Shown here piece after piece: positions 19,401-25,987 of a DNA stretch of 64,000 bases. The translations under genes and the position numbers were made by a program. This stretch comes from Streptococcus toyakuensis (GTDB lineage Bacteria; Bacillota; Bacilli; Lactobacillales; Streptococcaceae), in contig NZ_AP024523.1 of NCBI RefSeq assembly GCF_024346585.1, positions 877,001 through 941,000 on the forward strand, read 5' to 3'. The notes beneath the pieces are model-generated. The model saw only the letters and a program-made list of their open reading frames with translations. It did no database searches and was not told where the DNA came from. Positions within the stretch are counted from its first letter, which is position 1, and every line of letters starts with the position of its first letter.

Positions 19401-21961
19401 CAACACCAGAAGAACCAGAGATCAAGAAAGATGTGAACGGCAAAGAATCTGAAACTCTTGACAAACGCGACCAAGTCTTCACTTACAACGTGAAAACAAG
19501 TGTAGCTCAAGATGCGACAGCCTTCTCAGTCACAGATACCCTAGTGGACGTTCTTGAATTCGCAGGAACTTCAAGTGCTAAATTGAATGGTCAAGCTCTT
19601 GATGCTAGCCAAATCAAGGTAGAAGGTCAAACGATTACCTTGACGCTTACAGAAGACCAAGTGAAAGCCAATGGCGGTCAAGTCGTTGAATTAACATTCG
19701 ACGCCAAGATCAAAGCTGGTGCGAACTTGTCTGCACATGTGAAGGAAGACGGTCGTATACGGATTCCGAATAAGGCGACTTACAAGGTAGATCTTCCAAA
19801 TAAACCAGGCTTTACGAAAGACTCCAATGAAGTCCCAGTAACGCCACCGACACCAGATGAACCAGAGATCAAGAAAGATGTCAATACTAAGGCTGAGGAA
19901 ACGCTTGCTGATCGTGACCAAATTTTCACATACAACGTGAAAACAAGTGTCCCAACAGATGTATCATCCTTCAGTGTAAGTGATACACTTGAGTCTGTTC
20001 TTTATTATGCAGGTTCAGCAAGTGCAATCTTGAATGGTCAAGCTCTTGATGCCAGTCAAATCAAGGTAGAAGGTCAAACCATTACCTTGACCCTTACAGA
20101 AGAACAAGTGAAAGCCAATGGCGGTCAAGCAGTTGAATTGAGCTTCACTGCTAAGATTAAAGCGGGAGCTGATTTGACTCCATATCTAACAGATCGTGGA
20201 TTCACTGTTCCAAATACGGCTTCTTATGATGCAAACATTCCAAATAGACCAGGGCTACACAAAGATTCGAATAAAGTTCCGGTTATCGTTCCAAAAGAAC
20301 CAGAACCAGAAATTACGAAGAAAATCAACCGTACCTTGGACCACTTGGATGTCGAATACGATGCACCTTACATGTACAATGTCAATACAGCTTTACCAAA
20401 AGATATTGATAAGTACAAAGAGTTCACCGTAACAGATACACTTGAATCTGTTTTGGCAATCCCTGATACGCCAGTAGCCTATGTGGACGGTCGTGATGCA
20501 AATGGAGCTCTTGAAACAAGTGTTGAAGGAAACACTGTCACTGTAAAAGTGAAAGATTTCGCTCGACTAAAAGGCTTCAAAGAGATTCAATTGTACATCC
20601 CAGCTAAACTCAAAGCGAATAGCGATTTGACTCCTTATAAGGATCAATTGGTACCAAACAAAGCAAGTGTTAACTTCAAGGATGCCAATGGTCAATCTGG
20701 CAGCAAGGAATCAAAACCGGTAACGGTGAAACCACGTGACCCAGAAAAACCAACTGAACCAAAACCAAATGAACCTTCTAAGACTGTTGGACCAGAAGAT
20801 GGATCAAATCCAACTGGTGGTTACAGATTGAAAGAAGCAGATGAAACATTCCGCTTCGACATTTCAACGCTCGTTCCTGCAGATCCTAAGGATGAAAATG
20901 GAAATGCCTTGAAAGATGAGTACGGTCGCATCAAGAAGACGGAATTGACGAACTTCACAATCAGTGATAAAATCAATCAAGTCCTCAAAGTGAACCTTGA
21001 CCGCATCGCCCTCAAAGTTGAAAACGCTCAATTTGACAAGATCAAAGCAACTCTTCAAGCCCAACTTGAACAGTCTGAGAAAGAACTCAAAGCTTTGACA
21101 GGTAAGTCAACTGATGAGACTTCAACAGAGGCTAACAAGAAGGAAGATTTGAAAGTGGCGGAAGCGAAAGTGGCTGAATTGAAAGCGAAGTTGGAAGCAG
21201 CTAAGGCAGCGCAGCCAGCTAAACCAGCTGAAACTACAACACCAGCTACAGCTGAAACTACAACACCAGCTACATCTGATTCTTCTGCAACAGAAGATAA
21301 GAAACCTGCAACTAGCGAGCCAAGTCAAGATCTTGTAAGCTTGGAAGCAGAGTTGAAAGCAGCTGAAGAAAACTTGGCTAAACTTCAAGCACCAGCTGAG
21401 AAAGAAGCAGAATTGGCACCAGCTGATAAGAAACAACAACAAGAGAAACTCGAAAATGAAATCAAGAAACTAAAAGAAGCTCAAACCAAGCTTCAAGCAG
21501 CTATTGATAAATTGAGTAAGTCTTCAAATGATCGTGGTGAATTAGTAGGTAAAGATTTAGAAGCAATTGCTATTGTTACTTACGATGAAACTAGCAATGT
21601 TGTGACTTTTGAAATCAGCGACAAGGATGTTCTTGAAGCCTTGAAGGGAAGTACCGTACGTCTTGTACTTTACACTAACTTCAAAGAAGGAACAGATTTT
21701 ACACAATTCGCTGCTGGTGTTCCTAATAAAGCTAAAGTAAGCTTTAACCATAATCCACAGCCTACCAATACAGTTATGGTGTTCCCACCTAAACCGGAGG
21801 AGCCAACAAAACCAACTCCTGTTGGGAATGTTCCACCAAAAGATCCAGGCAAAAACTTGCCAAATACAGGTTCTGAAGCATCTTCAATCTTTGGAGTACT
21901 TGCTGCCCTAGCTCTAGGACTTGCTGGACTTCTAGTTTGGAAGCGTAAAGCTGAACGTTAG
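13394..21961 (+). CDS. Giant LPXTG surface adhesin: vWA domain plus tandem isopeptide-forming domains
   Basis: A secreted, sortase-anchored protein of at least 2,855 residues. A vWA domain spans about residues 50-330, with the MIDAS residues Asp60-x-Ser62-x-Ser64, Thr169 and Asp202. About 14 fimbrial isopeptide-type domains follow, each opening with a KK-x-N type motif and a Y-x-Y or F-x-Y strand and ending N-K-A-x-Y then V-P/T-V-T-P-P. The last of these contains an inserted coiled coil. LPNTG is at residues 2822-2826, followed by a hydrophobic helix and KRKAER. The only cysteines I find are Cys34 and Cys484, on either side of the vWA domain. The frame extends upstream of this GTG to the base after a TGA at 13340 and encodes a convincing signal peptide (KKVSILFTILFLSVPLGLASL), but has no ATG, GTG or TTG there. 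The ATG at 13339 is one base out of frame across an A6 run, so the true start is unresolved. No pilus sortase is nearby, so it is probably anchored singly by housekeeping sortase. Confidence 0.9.
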   Translation: MPLGLASLRFGRGAADETEVIRVGDNTEIIQNGCYRKIKKSDKTKWTVPRKPVDLVILQDASGSFKNTIPNVQNALKTLTTFVSEENYDENNPRLVKTDNPDTSDRVMMATFQGADGYNYYYNNDFTGRKDTYGSWGPDYDYKYKSSNLSSDQNDIHQFIDNIKVAGGTPTVPAIDDVIAQYNQRKGNMANGRKTIFLLITDGVANGKRDPDGKVRLEYSDYRNNILTRAWNFDELTEASQNVLGRVKEVKEASTRLQNVVGSEGTVVVGFWEDVSIFANSKAQYYDTYKEGYSKYFDIGDNRSVQDIFHEALEGMASPAKNINGKNVSFYVNEQSDINKFSSRVLESVGAALIKEDIKGEFTVTPGYKVDAVRINGKTVVEKVTDPSKQIRGRINQEGDNVTIYVPDSVFNPGNNNFDYDLSKEARAPETNEEDEVDPPADYKPVNEEVTVPELTGVFKTGEFSTQKIGGRNEKVEVQKLEYCYPSVTKKITDADKSNDLGEIDDPLGLTKKKAYSAQLSDKAEEFTYTLDYNFNNVAYEFEKNVMLTDPLDYRLEVVESSATGPNGEKWTTRVVSQDDSEGNPQSVVVADVPAKGSNYNYLVLKKAQMTIKVRLKEQYRNNQSSKEFMALLQESNGFGLLNQGNIMWNGDDNQPNQDAHAKTDTKPSTIRRSNPVYVKPPVVTEITKKVNDKEHEDLKAEEELFEYKVTAPWPGIADNFTLTDTVVPELEVQADSLNVKLGGKDNADLKGATTVSGQTVSLTLDKTNLEKITRKVNRRKVKDIQYVELTFKAKIRKGADLSKYKKDGQVKVPNTADVILNDVKQTSNEVTVTPPKPKEPTIDKKINENLDSFQTFDGQPYNYNITTAVPSDVANYKKFVIRDTLDANLELAGDVSIKGSAAALFDIHTNGQEITATVKDGQFGELAKYSTVELVIPAKVKNGVTGTTIENKASISFTNENNVEKEVESKPVTVTPPPVTKKINETLDHLDIATGQAYNYNIKTKLPTDITDYKKFVITDTLEGDLSVINETSSKPVIKGAAAAFFDVTVEGQTVTATMKEFANATDLAGQEVELIIPAKINDGVTRINIPNTAKFSFTDKNDHSGEKETKPVTVTPPSEPGVDKKINETLTEATIGAETDFAYNIKAKLPNDITTYKSFVVTDTLDENLTPGQAEIKGAAAKFFDVTVQGQTVTATMKDFANAGDYGNQEVELVIHAKVKKGSTVPSIENKAKITYTNKNDQQGEKETKPVTVTPPPITKKVNGQEHADLGKLSEIFTYTIDSTVPHVADSFTISDDIVKELAFEGEATVTVDGQAVQDLTVTTEGQRLTVTFGKEQVKQYAGKAVQVSFKAKVKEGITFDALLAAYPNESKDKPVVPNTASYIINDNPDSKKESKPVTVTPPPTTTPELKKEVNGAERYDLAKRNEEFTYTLKTTMPASATVFEMTDELKEVLEFVGENASATVKLDGEDAGSKATVTLSGQVIKVAFTEASVKADAGKSIEVNFKAKIRVNANLSAYVNKDGKTEIPNKASYDIDHNPKYHKDSNEVPVTPPTPEEPEIKKDVNGKAEETLAKRDEVFTYNVKTSVAQDATAFAVTDTLVDVLEFAGTSSAKLNGQALDASQIKVEGQTITLTLTEEQVKANGGQAVELTFDAKIKAGANLSAYLSEDKTVKVPNKAAYKADLPNKPGFTKDSNEVPVTPPTPAEPEIKKDVNGKESETLDKRDQVFTYNVKTSVAQDATAFSVTDTLVDVLEFAGTSSAKLNGQALDASQIKVEGQTITLTLTEEQVKANGGQAVELTFDAKIKAGANLSAYLSEDKTVKVPNKAAYKADLPNKPGFTKDSNEVPVTPPTPAEPEIKKDVNGKESETLDKRDQVFTYNVKTSVAQDATAFSVTDTLVDVLEFAGTSSAKLNGQALDASQIKVEGQTITLTLTEEQVKANGGQAVELTFDAKIKAGANLSAYLSEDKTVKVPNKAAYKADLPNKPGFTKDSNEVPVTPPTPEEPEIKKDVNGKESETLDKRDQVFTYNVKTSVAQDATAFSVTDTLVDVLEFAGTSSAKLNGQALDASQIKVEGQTITLTLTEDQVKANGGQVVELTFDAKIKAGANLSAHVKEDGRIRIPNKATYKVDLPNKPGFTKDSNEVPVTPPTPDEPEIKKDVNTKAEETLADRDQIFTYNVKTSVPTDVSSFSVSDTLESVLYYAGSASAILNGQALDASQIKVEGQTITLTLTEEQVKANGGQAVELSFTAKIKAGADLTPYLTDRGFTVPNTASYDANIPNRPGLHKDSNKVPVIVPKEPEPEITKKINRTLDHLDVEYDAPYMYNVNTALPKDIDKYKEFTVTDTLESVLAIPDTPVAYVDGRDANGALETSVEGNTVTVKVKDFARLKGFKEIQLYIPAKLKANSDLTPYKDQLVPNKASVNFKDANGQSGSKESKPVTVKPRDPEKPTEPKPNEPSKTVGPEDGSNPTGGYRLKEADETFRFDISTLVPADPKDENGNALKDEYGRIKKTELTNFTISDKINQVLKVNLDRIALKVENAQFDKIKATLQAQLEQSEKELKALTGKSTDETSTEANKKEDLKVAEAKVAELKAKLEAAKAAQPAKPAETTTPATAETTTPATSDSSATEDKKPATSEPSQDLVSLEAELKAAEENLAKLQAPAEKEAELAPADKKQQQEKLENEIKKLKEAQTKLQAAIDKLSKSSNDRGELVGKDLEAIAIVTYDETSNVVTFEISDKDVLEALKGSTVRLVLYTNFKEGTDFTQFAAGVPNKAKVSFNHNPQPTNTVMVFPPKPEEPTKPTPVGNVPPKDPGKNLPNTGSEASSIFGVLAALALGLAGLLVWKRKAER
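18071..20302 (+). repeat. Tandem 447-bp coding repeats in the giant adhesin (four 447-bp units plus one diverged unit of 444 bp)
   Basis: Units begin at 18071, 18518, 18965, 19412 (each exactly 447 bp, 149 codons) and 19859 (444 bp). Each starts with the codons for E-P-E-I-K-K-D-V-N and encodes one isopeptide-type domain. Units 1-4 look almost identical in DNA over most of their length, with differences mainly at the edges and in the C-terminal third of unit 4, while unit 5 is clearly diverged. This points to recent unequal recombination or gene conversion, and copy number is likely to vary between strains. Confidence 0.92.
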
Positions 21962-21965
21962 TATC

Positions 21966-22012
21966 ATATAGTAAGAGGAGAGTAGAAATATTTCCTCTCT
22001 TCCTTACTATAT
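21966..22012 (+). terminator. Long hairpin between the giant adhesin and the G5 protein genes
   Basis: ATATAGTAAG-(A)-GGAGAG pairs with CTCTC-(TT)-CCTTACTATAT, an imperfect stem of about 16 pairs directly after the adhesin stop codon. There is no T-run, so it may act as an mRNA 3' end stabiliser or weak attenuator rather than a full terminator. I see no separate promoter for the next gene, which starts at 22037. Confidence 0.5.
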
Positions 22013-22036
22013 ATTAAATGAATTAAGGGAAAAAGA

Positions 22037-23875
22037 ATGAGTAGAAAAAAATTATTAAAGTTAGGGATTTCAATACTTGCTTTAAACGCTCTTGGAGTAG
22101 CAACGTATCATGTAGCTCCAGATCTATATCAAATTCCAACAGTGCATGCAGAAGAAACACCGGCGGAAGATGAAGAAATTCCAGATGGAGCAGAGCGAAA
22201 CATTGCGCTTAAATTCAAAAGAATGCTTGATGATGTAGAGGCTTTCATCGCTGACTATAAAGCTAATCCTAATGATGAAGACAACAAAACTGGATTAGAA
22301 GATAGTTTGGCGGAAGCTACTAACTACCTTCCTACCGCAAAGAAGGCAATGAAGAGTCCAGAAGGTCAAAAAGGTTTTGTGGCATATGAAGCTCGCTACA
22401 ATGAGTTGAAAGCCAAGGTTGAAGCTTTGTTGGCTGGTAAGACAGAACAACCAGCGGAACCAAAAGTTGAGCATCAAGAAATCACTACAACAGAAGAGAT
22501 TCCTTATGCATCTCGTACCGAAAACAATGCTGATCTTGCAGAAGGTACTCGCAATGTGAAACAAGCGGGTGTTAAAGGTACTAAGACCATTACTTGGGAT
22601 ATCACACTGACAGATGGTAAAGAAACAGCTCGTACTAAGAAAAGCGAGAAAGTTACCAAAGAACCAGTAGAAGAAATCATCGAAGTTGGAACTAAGAAAA
22701 CAGGTGTAGAAACCAAAGAAACAGTGACTGTAGAGGAAAAAGTTGCTTTCAAAGAAGAAACGAGAGTAGACCCAGTACTGGATAAAGGTCAAACGCGTGT
22801 TGAAGAAGGTGAAGAAGGTATCGATGAAGTCACTTATGAAGTGACAAAAGTGGATGGTGTTGAAAAATCTCGTAAAGAAGTTTCACGCAAGACCAAGAAA
22901 GCAGCCAAAAACAAGATTACTTATACCGGTTCAAAAGCTGTTGTAACGACTAAGGAAGTAACCAAAACTGAAGAAGTTGCCTTCCAGACTCGTGAGGTTG
23001 AAAATACACTCTTAGCTGAAGGTGTTCGCCGAGTGAAGACAGCTGGTAAGAAAGGTGTTCGTACGATTGTTGAAACTGTCACTTACACAGACGGAAAAGA
23101 GACAGGTCGTGAGGTGAAATCAAACACAATCACTACTCCAGCAGTAGACGAAGTTGTCGAAGTTGGAACTAAGAAAGTAGTAGCCCCAGTTGTAACGACT
23201 AAGGAAGAAACGAAGACAGAAGATGTTGCTTTCCAAGTCAAAGAAGTGAAGAACGCAGACCTTCCAGAAGGAAGTCGTCAAGTGAAAGCTGCTGGTAAGA
23301 AGGGTGTTCGCACCATTGTTTATACAGTGACATACACAGACGGCGTTGAAACAGGTCGCGAAGTGAAATCAAACACAATCACCACTCCAGCAGTAGATGA
23401 GATTGTTGAAGTTGGAACTAAGAAAGTAGTAGCGCCAGTTGTAACGACTAAGGAAGAGACCAAGACAGAAGAAGTTGCTTTCCAAGTCAAAGAAGTGCAG
23501 AACGCAGACCTTCCAGAAGGAAGTCGTCAAGTGAAGACAGCTGGTAAGAAGGGTGTTCGCACCATTGTTTATACAGTGACTTACACAGATGGCGTTGAAA
23601 CAGGTCGTGTTGAGAAATCAAACACAATCACTACTCCAGCAGTAGACGAAGTTGTCGAAGTTGGAACTAAGAAAGTAGCTTCTACAACAACCAACGGTGA
23701 TAAGAAAGATACTGCAACAACAGGGAACCAAGCTGAAAACACTAAGAAAGAAGAAACTGTAAGCCAAGATCAGAAAGCTCTACCAAGCACAGGTACAGCT
23801 TCTACCAGTCTTCTTTCAATGATTGGTTTATTTATCGCCGGTCTAGTCGGCTTTGTCGTTCGTAAGAAGGACTAA
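22037..23875 (+). CDS. LPXTG-anchored surface protein with five G5 domains
   Basis: A 612-residue cell-wall protein. It has an N-terminal signal peptide (about residues 1-40, ending VHAEE), a short helical charged region to about residue 140, then five G5-type domains from about residue 148, each with E-V-A-F style strands, a G-x-R/K-x-V-K-x-A-G-K-K-G core and a closing V-E-V-G-T-K-K. LPSTG is at residues 582-586, followed by a membrane helix and RKKD. G5 domains occur in biofilm and adhesion proteins and in streptococcal IgA1 proteases and may bind zinc or sugars. There is no catalytic domain here, so I read it as a structural or adhesive wall protein. It has no cysteines. AAGGGA is the ribosome site, 75 bases after the giant adhesin, and the two probably share the locus promoter. 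Confidence 0.9.
   Translation: MSRKKLLKLGISILALNALGVATYHVAPDLYQIPTVHAEETPAEDEEIPDGAERNIALKFKRMLDDVEAFIADYKANPNDEDNKTGLEDSLAEATNYLPTAKKAMKSPEGQKGFVAYEARYNELKAKVEALLAGKTEQPAEPKVEHQEITTTEEIPYASRTENNADLAEGTRNVKQAGVKGTKTITWDITLTDGKETARTKKSEKVTKEPVEEIIEVGTKKTGVETKETVTVEEKVAFKEETRVDPVLDKGQTRVEEGEEGIDEVTYEVTKVDGVEKSRKEVSRKTKKAAKNKITYTGSKAVVTTKEVTKTEEVAFQTREVENTLLAEGVRRVKTAGKKGVRTIVETVTYTDGKETGREVKSNTITTPAVDEVVEVGTKKVVAPVVTTKEETKTEDVAFQVKEVKNADLPEGSRQVKAAGKKGVRTIVYTVTYTDGVETGREVKSNTITTPAVDEIVEVGTKKVVAPVVTTKEETKTEEVAFQVKEVQNADLPEGSRQVKTAGKKGVRTIVYTVTYTDGVETGRVEKSNTITTPAVDEVVEVGTKKVASTTTNGDKKDTATTGNQAENTKKEETVSQDQKALPSTGTASTSLLSMIGLFIAGLVGFVVRKKD
22940..23686 (+). repeat. Three tandem 249-bp G5-domain repeats
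   Basis: Copies start at 22940, 23189 and 23438, each with the same opening (GTTGTAACGACTAAGGAAG) and each 249 bp (83 codons). The second and third are close to identical; two diverged G5 units precede them. Confidence 0.88.
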
Positions 23876-23887
23876 GGCTCTCTAATT

Positions 23888-23908
23888 GTACAAAAGCATC
23901 TTTTGTAC
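23888..23908. repeat. Perfect inverted repeat downstream of the G5 gene
   Basis: GTACAAAAG and CTTTTGTAC are separated by CAT, a 9-bp perfect palindromic arm pair. It lies between the stop codon and the terminator. It may be a processing stem or a protein site; nothing further can be said. Confidence 0.6.
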
Positions 23909-23919
23909 CAGAAATACTA

Positions 23920-23956
23920 AAAAGAACCCAGAATTTATTCTTGGGTTCTTTCTTTA
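23920..23956 (+). terminator. Terminator closing the surface-protein locus
   Basis: AAAGAACCCA pairs with TGGGTTCTTT across a loop of about 12 bases, with a T-rich tail. Confidence 0.85.
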
Positions 23957-24063
23957 TAAATTAAAACGAATTACTATGGATAAGTTGTTAGAAACGATAT
24001 CATGTTATGGAGTTTGTAGAGTAGTATGAGTCTATTCTAGCTTGAAAGAATGGTCAACCATTT

Positions 24064-25176
24064 TTAAACCAATTCATTGATAGAAGTAAAATCTCTACCC
24101 AGGCCTTGGGCGACTGGGAGGCTGGTCAAGTAACCTTGATAAGTGGTCACACCTTGACGCAAGCCTTCATCTTCAGCAATTGCTTGTGCGAATCCTTTGC
24201 CAGCCAGAGCTTCGATATAAGGAAGAGTGACATTGGTTAGGGCGATAGTAGAAGTACGGGCAACCGCACCAGGGATATTGGCAACGGCATAGTGGAGAAC
24301 ACCGTATTTTTCATAGACAGGTTCATCGTGCGTTGTCACACGGTCAGCTGTCTCGATAACGCCACCTTGGTCAACGGCAACGTCAACAATGACAGAGCCT
24401 GGACGCATTTGTTTGACCATCTCATCTGTCACCAATTTCGGTGCTTTGGCACCAGGGATGAGAACTGCACCAATCACCACATCAGCATCTCTCACACTTG
24501 CTTCGATGTTGAATGAATTAGACATAAGAGTTTGGATTTGGTTTCCAAAGACTTCTTCTAGAACTGAGAGACGCTTCGCACTGATATCTAAAATAGTCAC
24601 TTGAGCACCAAGACCAAGGGCGATGCGGGCAGCATGTGTACCGACGACACCACCACCGATGATGGTTACTTTTCCTTTTGGAACACCTGGTACACCACCT
24701 AGTAGGACACCAGAACCACCAGCTTGCTTAGTAAGGAAGTGAGCTCCGATTTGAACAGCCATACGACCTGCAACCTCACTCATAGGAACGAGGAGTGGTA
24801 GTTGTCCTTGATTGTCACGAACAGTTTCATAGGCAATTCCTGTTGTTTTGGCTGCTAACATAGCACCTGTTAATTCTGGAGCAGCGGCCATGTGCAAGTA
24901 GGTGAAGAGGAGAAGATCGTCGCGCAAATAACCATATTCAGAAGCTAGTGGTTCTTTTACTTTCACGACCAACTCGGCAGCCCAGGCTTCAGCAGCAGTT
25001 GCGACAATCTCAGCTCCTTGCTTTTGATAGTCTGCATCAGTAAATCCTGAACCGAGACCAGCATTTGTTTCGATGAGAACACGATGTCCACGACTGATTA
25101 AACTATGGACGCCAGCAGGAGTGAGGGCAACACGGTTTTCGTTATTTTTAATTTCTTTTGGGATTCCGATTAACAT
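24064..25176 (-). CDS. ald: Alanine dehydrogenase
   Basis: Interconverts L-alanine and pyruvate plus ammonia with NAD. The 370-residue protein is full length: the substrate region [20 protein letters not shown] at the start, Lys and His catalytic segments (VKVKEP; TYLHMAA), the NAD Rossmann motif [10 protein letters not shown] near residues 174-183, and [16 protein letters not shown] just ahead is the ribosome site. It is transcribed away from the GNAT gene from a promoter with a cre-like spacer, suggesting carbon catabolite control. From memory, this gene is disrupted in some pneumococci; here it is intact. Confidence 0.95.
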   Translation of the reverse strand: MLIGIPKEIKNNENRVALTPAGVHSLISRGHRVLIETNAGLGSGFTDADYQKQGAEIVATAAEAWAAELVVKVKEPLASEYGYLRDDLLLFTYLHMAAAPELTGAMLAAKTTGIAYETVRDNQGQLPLLVPMSEVAGRMAVQIGAHFLTKQAGGSGVLLGGVPGVPKGKVTIIGGGVVGTHAARIALGLGAQVTILDISAKRLSVLEEVFGNQIQTLMSNSFNIEASVRDADVVIGAVLIPGAKAPKLVTDEMVKQMRPGSVIVDVAVDQGGVIETADRVTTHDEPVYEKYGVLHYAVANIPGAVARTSTIALTNVTLPYIEALAGKGFAQAIAEDEGLRQGVTTYQGYLTSLPVAQGLGRDFTSINELV

Positions 25177-25254
25177 AGAGATAACCTACCTTTCAATTGT
25201 TAGATTGTTTTAGTTGTCACATTCCATTCCATAAATCAAAAATGTGATGGTTTT

Positions 25255-25283
25255 ATTGTATATGAAACCGCTTCAAAAATCAA
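25255..25283 (-). promoter_or_regulatory. Promoter of ald
   Basis: Read on the minus strand, TTGATT (25283-25278) and TACAAT (25260-25255) are separated by 17 bases. A cre-like motif fills the spacer. Confidence 0.65.
25263..25276. promoter_or_regulatory. cre-like CcpA operator in the ald promoter
   Basis: TGAAACCGCTTCAA matches 12 of 14 positions of the consensus TGWAANCGNTNWCA. Its location between the -35 and -10 boxes would give repression by CcpA during growth on good sugars. The two mismatches are at the right end, so the call is tentative. Confidence 0.45.
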
Positions 25284-25351
25284 GAAAAACTTGTCATCCA
25301 AATTTATTTATGCTAGACTAGTGAGAATCAAGCTCTAATGGAGGGAAAAGT

Positions 25352-25921
25352 ATGGAATCAATATTTGTGAAATTTGCCCAGTATCCATCTATAGAAACGG
25401 AGCGTTTATTGCTCCGACCTGTAACCTTGGACGATGCAGAAGCTATGTTTGAGTATGCCTCAGACAGAGAAAATACACGCTACACTTTTCCAACAAATCA
25501 AAGCCTAGAAGAGACCAAGAACAACATCTCTCAGTTATACTTGGCTAATCCCTTGGGACGGTGGGGAATTGAACTAAAAAGCACTGGTCAGTTTATCGGA
25601 ACCATTGACTTGCACAAGATTGATCCTGTTCTTAAGAAGGCAGCTATTGGTTACATTATCAACCAAAAGTATTGGAATCAAGGATTGACGACAGAAGCCA
25701 ATCGTTCCGTGATTGAGCTGGCTTTTGAGAAGATTGGAATGAACAAGTTGACCGCTCTTCACGATAAAGACAATCCCGCATCAGGAAAGGTCATGGAGAA
25801 ATCAGGTATGCGTTTTTCCCACGAAGAACCCTATGCCAAAATGGATAATAAAGAACCAGGTCGAATGATCACAAGAGTTCATTATGTCTTGACTAAGGAA
25901 GACTATTTTGAAAATAAATAA
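25352..25921 (+). CDS. GNAT family N-acetyltransferase (RimJ/RimL type)
   Basis: A 189-residue cytoplasmic acetyltransferase of the RimJ/RimL-like group, which acetylates N-terminal or amine groups from acetyl-CoA. The N-terminal segment ETERLLLRPVTLDDAEAMFEYASD is typical, and the acetyl-CoA region is seen as IGYIINQKYWNQGLTTEA near residues 98-115, where QGLT stands in for the usual R/Q-G-x-G/A. The segment NPASGKVMEKSGM is the standard closing motif. AATGGAGGG is the ribosome site. The substrate is unknown. It lies between ald and comEA, the same position I recall in pneumococcus. Confidence 0.87.
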   Translation: MESIFVKFAQYPSIETERLLLRPVTLDDAEAMFEYASDRENTRYTFPTNQSLEETKNNISQLYLANPLGRWGIELKSTGQFIGTIDLHKIDPVLKKAAIGYIINQKYWNQGLTTEANRSVIELAFEKIGMNKLTALHDKDNPASGKVMEKSGMRFSHEEPYAKMDNKEPGRMITRVHYVLTKEDYFENK

Positions 25922-25960
25922 GCAGTTGAAAAGATTTTTCAGCTGTTTTTTTCTTTCACT

Positions 25961-25968
25961 TACGAATA
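25961..25968 (+). promoter_or_regulatory. ComX (sigma-X) cin-box before comEA
   Basis: TACGAATA is the exact combox/cin-box core recognised by the competence sigma factor of mitis-group streptococci. It lies 19 bases before the comEA start, as expected for a late competence gene. Confidence 0.87.
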
Positions 25969-25987
25969 ACTTAAGAGAGGAGAAAAT

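Noticed and set aside
18071..20302. Regularly spaced repeats that could suggest a CRISPR array
   Set aside because: The period is 447 bp, the units are coding in one frame and encode protein domains; there are no short repeats with unique spacers.
21122..21442. Antisense frame rich in Cys, Phe and Ser opposite the adhesin coiled coil
   Set aside because: It is the reverse complement of an Ala/Lys/Glu-rich region, which gives such composition by chance; no start signals.
13394..21961. Pilus backbone of a sortase-assembled pilus
   Set aside because: No class C sortase gene or companion pilins nearby; a single very large protein with vWA and LPNTG fits a wall-anchored adhesin.
22295..22792. 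Antisense frame opposite the G5 protein
   Set aside because: Phe/Ser/Cys-rich translation typical of the complement of Lys/Glu-rich coding sequence; no start signals.
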